7,208 nt of DNA from contig JAFALP010000361.1 in the NCBI GenBank assembly GCA_019234175.1, positions 1 to 7,208 on the forward strand. The letters are read 5' to 3'. Position 1 is the stretch's first letter. Each line of letters opens with the position of its first letter. Below are positions 1 to 5,696 of this stretch, one piece after another. Under the pieces are notes generated by a model. That model saw nothing but the letters and a program-made list of their open reading frames with translations. It did no database searches and was not told where the DNA came from. This stretch comes from Actinomycetota bacterium (GTDB lineage Bacteria; Actinomycetota; Thermoleophilia; Gaiellales; Gaiellaceae). The translations under genes and the position numbers were made by a program.

Positions 1-342
1 TGGAACGGCGGCATCAGCTTCGGCGGCGTCGTCGCGTTCGTCTTCGCCGACCTGCTCATCCTCCCGATCCTCGACATCGACCGGCGCTACTACGGAAAGC
101 GCATGACCGCGTTCATCTTCGCCACCTTCTATGCGGCAATGGCGGCGGCCGGGCTTGTCGTCGAGTACCTCTTCAAGGGCCTCGGCATCGAGCGCACCGC
201 GCGCAACGCGAAGGTGATGCAGGCGTCGGTGACCTGGAACTCCACCACGTTCCTGAACATCGTCTTTCTCGCGCTCGCCGCCGTGCTCCTCTGGCGGTCC
301 TTCCGCCGCGGCGGCGGCTGGGAGATGCTGAAGATGATGTGA
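1..342 (+). CDS. Permease, ArsP_1/DUF318 (YraQ-like) family, C-terminal part
   Basis: The frame is open from base 1, so this is the last 113 residues of a gene that begins outside the window. The stop is TGA at 340-342. The fragment is strongly hydrophobic, with about three membrane segments: roughly residues 5-25 (around GISFGGVVAFVFADLLILPI), 35-58 and 82-98. A short basic tail ending in EMLKMM follows. The GG-SFGG-FADL-ILPILD pattern and the later SVTWNSTTFLNIVF stretch match, from memory, the conserved C-terminal half of predicted permeases of the ArsP_1 (formerly DUF318) family. Members of that family sit in the inner membrane; some export organoarsenicals, but most have no known substrate. 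The substrate here cannot be told from this fragment. The gene ends 5 bases before the 3' end of a convergent tRNA gene, and no intrinsic terminator is visible between them. Confidence 0.8.
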   Translation, partial: WNGGISFGGVVAFVFADLLILPILDIDRRYYGKRMTAFIFATFYAAMAAAGLVVEYLFKGLGIERTARNAKVMQASVTWNSTTFLNIVFLALAAVLLWRSFRRGGGWEMLKMM

Positions 343-347
343 GCGAG

Positions 348-431
348 TGCGGGCGGAGGGACTCGAACCCCCAAGAGCTCTCGCTCAATGGCTCCTAAGG
401 CCATCGCGTTTGCCAGTTCCGCCACGCCCGC
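348..431 (-). tRNA. tRNA-Leu (anticodon UAG)
   Basis: The minus strand folds into a complete class II tRNA of 84 bases. The acceptor stem is GCGGGCG (425-431) with CGCCCGC (349-355), followed by discriminator A at 348. The anticodon stem is ATGGC (400-404) with GCCAT (388-392), enclosing the loop CTTAGGA with anticodon TAG at 395-397. A long variable arm (373-387) forms a GAGC/GCTC stem, as expected for tRNA-Leu. The T arm is GGGGG, loop TTCGAGT, CCCTC, with one G-U pair. CCA is not encoded: the next bases read CTC. The tRNA reads CUA and, by wobble, other CUN codons. It lies 12 bases downstream of the small gene at 444-722 on the same strand, so co-transcription is possible. Confidence 0.95.
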
Positions 432-443
432 TCGCGCGCGCGT

Positions 444-722
444 CTAACGGTACTCGGCGCGCACCGTCCCCAACAGCGTCCCGCCGTGGACGGGCGCGCC
501 GTCGCGATGGAGCACGTCCACCTCGAAGCCGGGGTAGCGAAGCCGGAAGCGGCCCTCGCGCCAGTCCTTCACATTGGCCGAATCGGACATGGCCCGACGG
601 AACGGGTAGGTGGGCATGTGCGTGCGATCGCCGCGGACGTTCCGCCCGTCGAGATGCCTCACGGCGACGCGGAAGCCCTCGACGGCGTTGATCCGCCGTT
701 CAACCGAATGCACCGTCGCCAC
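444..722 (-). CDS. Small uncharacterised protein (92 aa)
   Basis: I do not recognise this protein. It starts with GTG at 722 and ends with TAG at 446-444. It is soluble, with no membrane segment or signal peptide. It is rich in Arg, Asp and Gly, and reads like a real folded protein rather than a shadow: an N-terminal stretch with GFRVAVRHLDGRNVRGD, a middle segment HMPTYPFRRAM, and a C-terminal half FRLRYPGFEVDVLHRDGAPV that alternates as beta strands would. No coding frame on the other strand competes here. A second in-frame GTG three codons downstream (713-711) is an alternative start; neither has a good ribosome binding site. The gene is divergent from the S9 peptidase across a 48-bp gap that carries a possible shared promoter core, and the tRNA-Leu gene follows on the same strand. 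Confidence 0.6.
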   Translation of the reverse strand: MATVHSVERRINAVEGFRVAVRHLDGRNVRGDRTHMPTYPFRRAMSDSANVKDWREGRFRLRYPGFEVDVLHRDGAPVHGGTLLGTVRAEYR

Positions 723-742
723 TCGCCGAATCGTCTCACGTC

Positions 743-770
743 AACGGGGACCGTTCTATAGTCCCACCTC
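743..770. promoter_or_regulatory. Candidate divergent promoter core with dyad symmetry
   Basis: The gap between the two divergent GTG-start genes holds one A/T pocket in G/C-rich DNA. The palindrome CTATAG (756-761) yields a -10-like TATAGT on the plus strand (757-762) and TATAGA on the minus strand (760-755). The plus-strand box ends 8 bases before GTG 771, so a start of transcription 6-9 bases downstream would give a leaderless or nearly leaderless peptidase mRNA. There is also no Shine-Dalgarno sequence before 771. Around it lie dyads AACGG-GGA-CCGTT (743-755) and GGGAC...GTCCC (747-751 and 761-765), which could be an operator. No convincing -35 box is seen on either strand. Confidence 0.35.
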
Positions 771-2708
771 GTGCCAGGAATGCGACCCGAGGGCGTCTAC
801 GAGCTCACCGGCGCCGCAGATCCCCGCATCTCTCCGGACGGAACGCGCGTCGCGTACGTCGTCTGGTGGATCGACGGGGACGCGAACGCGTATCGCAGCG
901 CCATCTGGACCGCGCCGATCGACGGCTCGAGCGAGCCGACCCGTTTCACGTCGGGCGAGAAGCGAGACGGGACGCCGCGCTGGTCGCCGGACGGGAAGTG
1001 GCTCGCGTTCGTCTCCAACCGCGGCTCCGACGACAAGACGCCGGGGAACATCTACGTCATTCCCGCCGAGGGTGGCGAGGCGCGCAAGCTCACCGACCTG
1101 AAGGAGAGCGCCGAGAAGATGGCGTGGTCGCCCGACTCGACGCGCATCGCCTTCTCGTCCCGCGTTCGCGACGAGGCATACGACGAAGAGGACGACCGGA
1201 AGCGGAAGCCGCGGCGCCTGACACGGCTCTTCTACAAGCTCGACAGCGTCGGCTGGACGACCGACCGGCGCACGCACCTCTTCGTCGTCGACGTCGACGG
1301 CGAGAGCGAGGCGCGACAGATCACCGACGGCGACAGCGAGGACGGCGAGCCCTGCTGGACGCCAGACGGCACGCGCATCGTCTTCCCCTCGCTCCGCGGC
1401 GAGCGCTGGGACATCGACCTCGTCGGGCGCCTGTACTCCGTCGACGCGAATGGCGGCAAGCCGCAGCAGCTGACCGGCGACGGGGTGACCTTCGATACCC
1501 CCGCCTTCTCACCCGACGGCTCGATGCTCGCGGCGCGGTACCAACTGGAGGACGGGACCTTCCCCCACCACGGCCAGATCGCGGTGATGAATCCCGACGG
1601 CTCGGATCTGCGGCTGCTGACGGCATCGCTCGACCGCCAGTGCACGCCGTACCCGGAGTTCCGCGAGCCCGTGTGGGACGACGGGCGCATCGTGTTCTCG
1701 CTCGAGGAAGGCGGCAACGTGCACGTGTACGCGGTCGCCGCCGACGGGTCGTCCGCTCCCGAGCTCCTGCTCGGAGGCGAGCGCGTGATGTCGGCCTACG
1801 ACGTGCGCGAAGGGACGGTCGTCTACACGGCGACGACGCACACGACGTTGCGCGAGCTGTACGTCGACGATCGCAGGGTGACGAACCTCACCGGCGAGCG
1901 CACGTACTGCGAGGCCGAGCGATTCACGGCGATCTCGAAGGACGGCACCGAGGTGGATGCCTGGCTCGTGCGGCCGGACGGCTTCGAGGCGGAGAAGAAA
2001 TACCCGGTGCTGTTGAACGTGCACGGCGGCCCGTTCTCGCAGTACGGCACCGGCTTCTTCGACGAGTTCCAGGTGTACGCGGGCGCCGGCTACGCGGTGC
2101 TGTTCTCGAACCCGCGCGGCGGCTCCGGCTACAGCGAGGAGTGGAGCCGCGCCATCCGCGGCCCCATCGAGGGCGGCCCCGGCTGGGGCACCGTCGACTA
2201 CGAGGACGTGCTCGGCGTCGTCGACACGGCGCTCGAGACGTTCGAGTTCCTCGACGGGGACCGGCTCGGCATCATCGGCGGTTCGTACGGCGGCTTCATG
2301 ACGTCGTGGACGATCTCGCACGACAACCGCTTCAAGGCGGCCGTGTCGGAGCGCGCGGTCAACGAGATGGGAAGCGCCTTCGGATCGAGCGACCTCTTCT
2401 GGGTGTTCGAGCAGCAGTTCGGCGGCCAGTGGTACGACTACCGCGACGAGTGGCTCGACCGCTCGCCGGCGACGTACGCGAAGAACATCGAGACGCCGGT
2501 GCTCGTCCTCCACTCCGAGAACGACCTGCGCTGCAACATCGAGCAGGGCGAGCATCTCTTCACCATGCTCCGCCTCATGGGCAAGGAGGTGGAGATGCTC
2601 CGCTTCCCGGCCGAGAGCCACGAGCTCACGCGCAGCGGGTCACCACTCCATCGCGTGCAGCGGTTCGAAGCAGTCTTGGAGTGGTTCGACCGGTACCTGA
2701 AGCCCTAG
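771..2708 (+). CDS. S9 family peptidase (prolyl oligopeptidase / acylaminoacyl-peptidase type)
   Basis: This is a 645-residue serine peptidase with the two-domain layout of family S9. The N-terminal part (about 1-380) is a beta-propeller with repeated TolB/WD40-like blades, seen as ISPDGTRVAYV, WSPDGKWLAFVSNR, WSPDSTRIAFSSR, WTPDGTRIVF and FSPDGSMLA. The C-terminal part (about 390-645) is an alpha/beta hydrolase fold. The nucleophile motif is GGSYGG with Ser505. Asp585 (in HSENDLR) and His617 (in ESHELTR) complete the triad at the expected spacing. There is no signal peptide, so it should act in the cytosol, cleaving short peptides or N-acylated peptides; the exact specificity cannot be read from sequence. 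The GTG at 771 is used as start because it lies just downstream of a -10-like box; ATG at 780 is an alternative that costs three residues. The stop TAG lies 3 bases from the stop of the convergent nitroreductase gene. Confidence 0.93.
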   Translation: MPGMRPEGVYELTGAADPRISPDGTRVAYVVWWIDGDANAYRSAIWTAPIDGSSEPTRFTSGEKRDGTPRWSPDGKWLAFVSNRGSDDKTPGNIYVIPAEGGEARKLTDLKESAEKMAWSPDSTRIAFSSRVRDEAYDEEDDRKRKPRRLTRLFYKLDSVGWTTDRRTHLFVVDVDGESEARQITDGDSEDGEPCWTPDGTRIVFPSLRGERWDIDLVGRLYSVDANGGKPQQLTGDGVTFDTPAFSPDGSMLAARYQLEDGTFPHHGQIAVMNPDGSDLRLLTASLDRQCTPYPEFREPVWDDGRIVFSLEEGGNVHVYAVAADGSSAPELLLGGERVMSAYDVREGTVVYTATTHTTLRELYVDDRRVTNLTGERTYCEAERFTAISKDGTEVDAWLVRPDGFEAEKKYPVLLNVHGGPFSQYGTGFFDEFQVYAGAGYAVLFSNPRGGSGYSEEWSRAIRGPIEGGPGWGTVDYEDVLGVVDTALETFEFLDGDRLGIIGGSYGGFMTSWTISHDNRFKAAVSERAVNEMGSAFGSSDLFWVFEQQFGGQWYDYRDEWLDRSPATYAKNIETPVLVLHSENDLRCNIEQGEHLFTMLRLMGKEVEMLRFPAESHELTRSGSPLHRVQRFEAVLEWFDRYLKP

Positions 2709-2711
2709 CGG

Positions 2712-3332
2712 CTACCACTGGTCCCAGTGGACCATGCTGTCGAGCGGCTTGCGCTTGCCCGGCTTGAAGTCGGTCCCGATCGTGTAGGCGACCGGGATGA
2801 GGGCGACCTGGGTCACTTCGTCGTACGGGATGCCGAGGATCTCCGCCGCCTCGCGCTCGTGCATGAGGTGGAACGTCGTCCACACCGTCCCGAGGCCGCG
2901 TGACCGGGCGGCGAGCATGAAGGACCACGCCGCGGGGACGATCGACCCGAACATCGACGCGACGAGCGGGTTCGACTTGCCCTCGTAGCGGCCGACGACG
3001 CACGGGATGACGTGCACCGGCACCTCATGGATGTGGTCGGCAAGGTGGACGACCGCGTCCCCGATCTTCGCGAGCTGGCCCTCCCGTGGCCCGCCGCCGC
3101 GGTCGAGGTACGGGAACGCCACCTCGCGCCAGAGCTCGCCGAGGGCGGCCCGCTTCTCCGGGTCGGTGACGACGACGAAGTGCCAGTTCTGCGAATAGCT
3201 CGCCGTCGGCGCCTGCTGGGCGAGCCGGAGGCACTCCTCCAGCACCTCGCGCTCGACCGGCCTGGTGAGGTCGAGCCGCTTCCGCACGGCCCGGGTGGTC
3301 GAGAGGAGCTCGTCAGGCGTCAGCTCGAGCAT
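2712..3332 (-). CDS. Nitroreductase family protein (FMN-dependent)
   Basis: This 206-residue protein has the usual length of the nitroreductase superfamily. These are homodimeric cytosolic flavoproteins that use NAD(P)H to reduce nitro groups, quinones, flavins or similar acceptors. The N-terminal TTRAVRKRLD (residues 12-21, with R14 and R17) matches the FMN-phosphate binding R-S-V-R type motif. APTASYSQNWHF (41-52) matches the conserved AP-(T/S)-x-x-N-x-Q-x-W region near the flavin. A glycine-rich GLGTVWTT segment near residue 147 and the ILGIP...VALIPVAY stretch near 165-185 are typical of the C-terminal half. The physiological substrate cannot be assigned. The start ATG (3332-3330) opens into a 106-bp divergent gap before the signalling operon. 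No clear ribosome binding site is visible. The last codons (HWDQW) overlap a perfect inverted repeat. Confidence 0.9.
   Translation of the reverse strand: MLELTPDELLSTTRAVRKRLDLTRPVEREVLEECLRLAQQAPTASYSQNWHFVVVTDPEKRAALGELWREVAFPYLDRGGGPREGQLAKIGDAVVHLADHIHEVPVHVIPCVVGRYEGKSNPLVASMFGSIVPAAWSFMLAARSRGLGTVWTTFHLMHEREAAEILGIPYDEVTQVALIPVAYTIGTDFKPGKRKPLDSMVHWDQW
2715..2730. repeat. Perfect 7-bp inverted repeat at a convergent gene end
   Basis: CCACTGG (2715-2721) and CCAGTGG (2724-2730) are separated by two bases. They lie in the last codons of the nitroreductase gene and 7 bases after the stop of the convergent S9 peptidase gene. A hairpin could form in both transcripts, with about six usable pairs and a four-base loop. 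No U-tract follows on either strand, so a classical intrinsic terminator is not supported. It may still mark the transcript ends, or may simply follow from coding HWDQW. Confidence 0.35.
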
Positions 3333-3438
3333 CCGCGCAACCTACTCGTTTTGGAGGATGGGGCCGGACCATAGATCGGAGGGCGAAGTCAGCATCTGGA
3401 CGGATGGCAACACCCGGTCCCGTGACGATGGTGAGACC
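3333..3438. other. Divergent intergenic region between nitroreductase gene and signalling operon
   Basis: These 106 bases must carry the promoters of both flanking units. A slightly A/T-richer patch around CATAGAT (3370-3376) gives a weak -10-like TATGGT on the minus strand for the nitroreductase gene. No -35 box at suitable spacing is visible for either direction. GGAGG at 3353-3357 touches an ATG at 3358 with no spacer, which is too close to act as its ribosome binding site. I see no clear operator. Confidence 0.3.
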
Positions 3439-4419
3439 ATGCTTCTGCGGCACGAGACGATTCTGTGCGTCGACGACGACCCCGGCGTCCGCAAGGCGAT
3501 CAGGCGCATGCTCGTCGACGCGGGGCACACCTGCGAGACGGCCGGCGACGTCTGCGAGGCGCGGCGCCTGCTGGCGCGCGACCGGTATTCCATCGTCCTC
3601 TGCGACATCGGCCTCCCGGGCGAATCCGGCCTCGACCTCCTGGCCGAGCTCGGTCACGAGCCGGGCATCGCCACCGTGATGGTGACCGGGAGCACCGAGC
3701 CGGGCACGGCGGGGCTCGCACTCGAGCTGGGAGCCACCGGCTACGTCACCAAGCCCTTCGGCCCGGACGAGCTGCTCATCAACGTCGACACGGCCGCGCG
3801 GCGGCGGCGCAAGGACGAGGCCGTGAACGAAGAGCTCCGCCTGGCCTACGCCGAGACGGTGAAACGGCTCGGCCGCGCCATGGAGTACCACGACGGCGAG
3901 ACCGGCGCCCACCTCGAGCGGGTCGGCGACGCCGCCGCTGCGATCGCCCGCGAGCTCGGCCTGCCCGCGGTGGTGAGCGAACGCATCGCGCTCGCGAGCC
4001 CGTTGCACGACATCGGCAAGATCGCCATCTCCGAGCGGCTCCTGCGCAAGCGCGGCCCGCTCTCCCGCTGCGAGCGCCTCGAGATGGAGCGCCACACCGA
4101 GGTCGGCCACGACCTCCTCGCCGGCTCGGGAAACGAGCTGCTCGAGCTCGCCGCCACGATCGCGTGGACGCACCACGAGCGCTGGGACGGCACCGGCTAT
4201 CCACGGCGGCTCGCGGGCGAGGACATCCCGGTCGCCGGCCGCATCGTCGCCGTCGCCGACGTCTACGACGCGCTCACGAGCGACCGGCCGTACCGCCGTG
4301 CGTGGCTGCGCGAGGACGCATTCGACTTCATCCGCACCGAGGCGGAAGCGGCGTTCGACCCCGCGGTCGTCGACGCCTTCGAGCACCTGCTCTTCCGGAC
4401 GCGGAGGTCGGCGGCATGA
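3439..4419 (+). CDS. Response regulator with HD-GYP domain (RpfG-like c-di-GMP phosphodiesterase)
   Basis: This is a 326-residue cytosolic two-domain protein. The receiver (about 6-122) carries the acidic cluster VDDDP, phosphoacceptor Asp56 (LCDIGLPG), Thr83 (MVTGS) and Lys105 (TKPF). A charged helical linker (about 118-150) leads into an HD-GYP domain. That domain keeps the full metal-ligand set: His158, the His190-Asp191 pair in LHDIGK, His219 (ERHTEVGHDLL), His245-His246 in HHERWDGTGYP, and Asp274 (ADVYDALTSDRPYR). GYP is at 253-255. Such domains hydrolyse cyclic di-GMP, so phosphorylation probably tunes second-messenger level. ATG 3439 is chosen because it starts just before the receiver and has GGTGAG upstream; an in-frame ATG at 3358 would add 27 unrelated residues. 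The gene overlaps the next one by four bases (ATGA). It is the first gene of a four-gene operon. Confidence 0.93.
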   Translation: MLLRHETILCVDDDPGVRKAIRRMLVDAGHTCETAGDVCEARRLLARDRYSIVLCDIGLPGESGLDLLAELGHEPGIATVMVTGSTEPGTAGLALELGATGYVTKPFGPDELLINVDTAARRRRKDEAVNEELRLAYAETVKRLGRAMEYHDGETGAHLERVGDAAAAIARELGLPAVVSERIALASPLHDIGKIAISERLLRKRGPLSRCERLEMERHTEVGHDLLAGSGNELLELAATIAWTHHERWDGTGYPRRLAGEDIPVAGRIVAVADVYDALTSDRPYRRAWLREDAFDFIRTEAEAAFDPAVVDAFEHLLFRTRRSAA

Positions 4420-5057
4420 ACGCGCCGCGCGTCGACCCGGCCACGATCACCTGCGTCCTCGCGGACGACCATCCTCCGATCATCGACTCCGTCGCCCGCC
4501 ATCTGACGGCGATGGGCTTCTCCGTGGTGGCCACGGCACACGACGGCGAGCAGGCGCTCGCGGCGCTGGTGCAGCGCCGGCCGAGCGTCTGCATCGCCGA
4601 CGTGCGCATGCCGCGAATCGACGGCGTCGAGCTGGCCCGCCGGGCGGCGGCCGCCGCCCCGGAGACCGCGGTCCTCCTCTACTCCGGCTTCTCCGACCGC
4701 TCGCTCATGAACGACGCCCTCGATGCCGGCGCACGCGGCTTCGCGCTGAAGGACGCGCCGCTCGGCGATCTCGTGCGCGCGATCGAGCTCGTCGCCGCCG
4801 GGAATCTCTACGTCGATCCCGTTCTCGCCGCGTCCCTGGCGCGACCGCAGGCGGACGAGTCGAAAGGCCTGACCACGCGTGAGCGCGAAGTCCTGCGCCT
4901 CCTGGCCGCGGGCGACACCTACGGCGAAATCGGCGCCGCGCTCTTCCTCTCCCCGGACACCGTGCGCACCCATGCGCACCACGCGATGACGAAGCTGGGG
5001 ACGCGGACGCGGACGCAGGCGGTCGCGGTCGCGCTCCGCACCGGCCTCATCGGCTAG
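4416..5057 (+). CDS. NarL/FixJ-type response regulator (first of tandem pair)
   Basis: This 213-residue DNA-binding response regulator has a receiver at about 10-128, with Asp17-Asp18, phosphoacceptor Asp62 (IADVRMP), Ser90 (LYSGF) and Lys112. A LuxR/GerE helix-turn-helix follows at about 150-213, with TTREREVLRLLAAG and the recognition helix region SPDTVRTHAHHAMTKL. The start ATG overlaps the stop of the HD-GYP gene (ATGA) and is preceded 8 bases upstream by GGAGG (4403-4407), which supports this start and translational coupling. A 13-residue N-terminal extension precedes the receiver, absent from the paralogue that follows. Its stop codon TAG sits inside a GCTAGC hexamer. Targets are unknown; as a NarL-type protein it should bind DNA as a dimer after phosphorylation. 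Confidence 0.93.
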   Translation: MNAPRVDPATITCVLADDHPPIIDSVARHLTAMGFSVVATAHDGEQALAALVQRRPSVCIADVRMPRIDGVELARRAAAAAPETAVLLYSGFSDRSLMNDALDAGARGFALKDAPLGDLVRAIELVAAGNLYVDPVLAASLARPQADESKGLTTREREVLRLLAAGDTYGEIGAALFLSPDTVRTHAHHAMTKLGTRTRTQAVAVALRTGLIG

Positions 5058-5072
5058 CTACTTTTTGTCCGC

Positions 5073-5696
5073 ATGGCGCTGCGGTGCTACGTCGCCGACG
5101 ACCATCCGGCCATCGTCGACTCGGTTGCCCGGTTCCTCGCGGGCGAGGAGGACATCGAGGTCGGCGGGACGAGCAGGAACGGCACGGACGCGCTCGCGCG
5201 CATCGAGGAGCTCTCGCCCGACGTCGCCGTCGTCGACGTGCAGATGCCCGGCATCGGCGGCATCGAGCTCGCCCGCAGGCTGAGTGCCGACGAGGTCGGC
5301 ACGGGCGTCATCCTGTACACCGGGTACGGCGACCGCGCGCTCGTCGTCGACGCGATCGACGCCGGCGCCGCCGGCTTCGTCCTGAAGGAGTCGCCGCTCT
5401 CCGATCTGCTCCGGGCCGTGCGGCTCGTCGCCGAGGGCCGCACCTATGTCGATCCGGTGCTCGCCGGCGTGCTCGCGTCACCGGAGGCGACCTCCCGGAT
5501 CCCGGGCATCACGAAGCGGGAGCAGGAAGTGCTGCGCCTCCTCGCCGACGGCATGCGGAACGAGCAGGTGGCGGAGACGCTCTCCATCTCGCCGCTGACC
5601 GTCCGGACGCACATCGAGAAGGCGATGGCGAAGCTCGAGGCGGACACGCGCACGCAGGCGGTGGCGAACGCCCTCCGCATGTCGCTCATCGAGTAG
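5073..5696 (+). CDS. NarL/FixJ-type response regulator (second of tandem pair)
   Basis: This 207-residue protein is a close paralogue of the preceding gene product, similar along the whole length. Shared blocks include ADDHP-I-DSVAR, the YVDPVLA linker, SP-TVRTH and TRTQAVA-ALR. The receiver (about 3-121) has Asp9-Asp10, phosphoacceptor Asp55 (VVDVQMP), Thr83 (LYTGY) and Lys105. The LuxR-type helix-turn-helix covers about 143-207, with TKREQEVLRLLADG and SPLTVRTHIEKAMAKL. The recognition helices differ outside TVRTH, so the two may bind related but not identical sites. The start follows the previous stop by 15 bases (with a TTTTT run) and lacks a visible ribosome binding site, so it probably depends on coupling. 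The stop TAG directly abuts the ATG of the next gene. Confidence 0.93.
   Translation: MALRCYVADDHPAIVDSVARFLAGEEDIEVGGTSRNGTDALARIEELSPDVAVVDVQMPGIGGIELARRLSADEVGTGVILYTGYGDRALVVDAIDAGAAGFVLKESPLSDLLRAVRLVAEGRTYVDPVLAGVLASPEATSRIPGITKREQEVLRLLADGMRNEQVAETLSISPLTVRTHIEKAMAKLEADTRTQAVANALRMSLIE

Noticed and set aside
348..431. tRNA-Leu 3' end as an integration (att) site
   Set aside because: No integrase gene and no repeat of the tRNA 3' end is seen in the window.
756..1277. Minus-strand 173-codon frame across the start of the S9 peptidase gene
   Set aside because: It is an Arg/Ala/Val-rich antisense shadow of a clear S9 peptidase frame with conserved blades; high GC keeps such frames open.
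1509..2621. Minus-strand 370-codon frame antisense to the S9 peptidase
   Set aside because: Low-complexity Val/Arg/Ala/Glu composition, and it mirrors the codons of the peptidase gene, whose catalytic triad is intact.
866..2767. Long plus-strand frame (633 codons) overlapping the S9 peptidase
   Set aside because: The product is almost all Arg, Ala, Gly and Pro with no fold signature, a typical out-of-frame shadow in G/C-rich DNA.
3265..3438. Upstream extension of the HD-GYP gene, including ATG 3358 next to GGAGG
   Set aside because: The extra residues are not receiver-like, overlap the nitroreductase gene start in the longest form, and GGAGG touches ATG 3358 with no spacer. ATG 3439 starts at the receiver.
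3313..4386. Minus-strand 357-codon frame antisense to the HD-GYP gene
   Set aside because: It is the antisense mirror of a gene with complete receiver and HD-GYP motifs.
3465..4415. N-terminal extension of the first NarL regulator through the HD-GYP gene in another frame
   Set aside because: The extension is Arg/Pro/Ala-rich shadow sequence; ATG 4416 has GGAGG at correct spacing and the ATGA overlap typical of operons.
5058..5072. TTTTT run between the two NarL genes as a terminator
   Set aside because: No stable G/C-rich stem directly precedes it and the genes around it look operonic.
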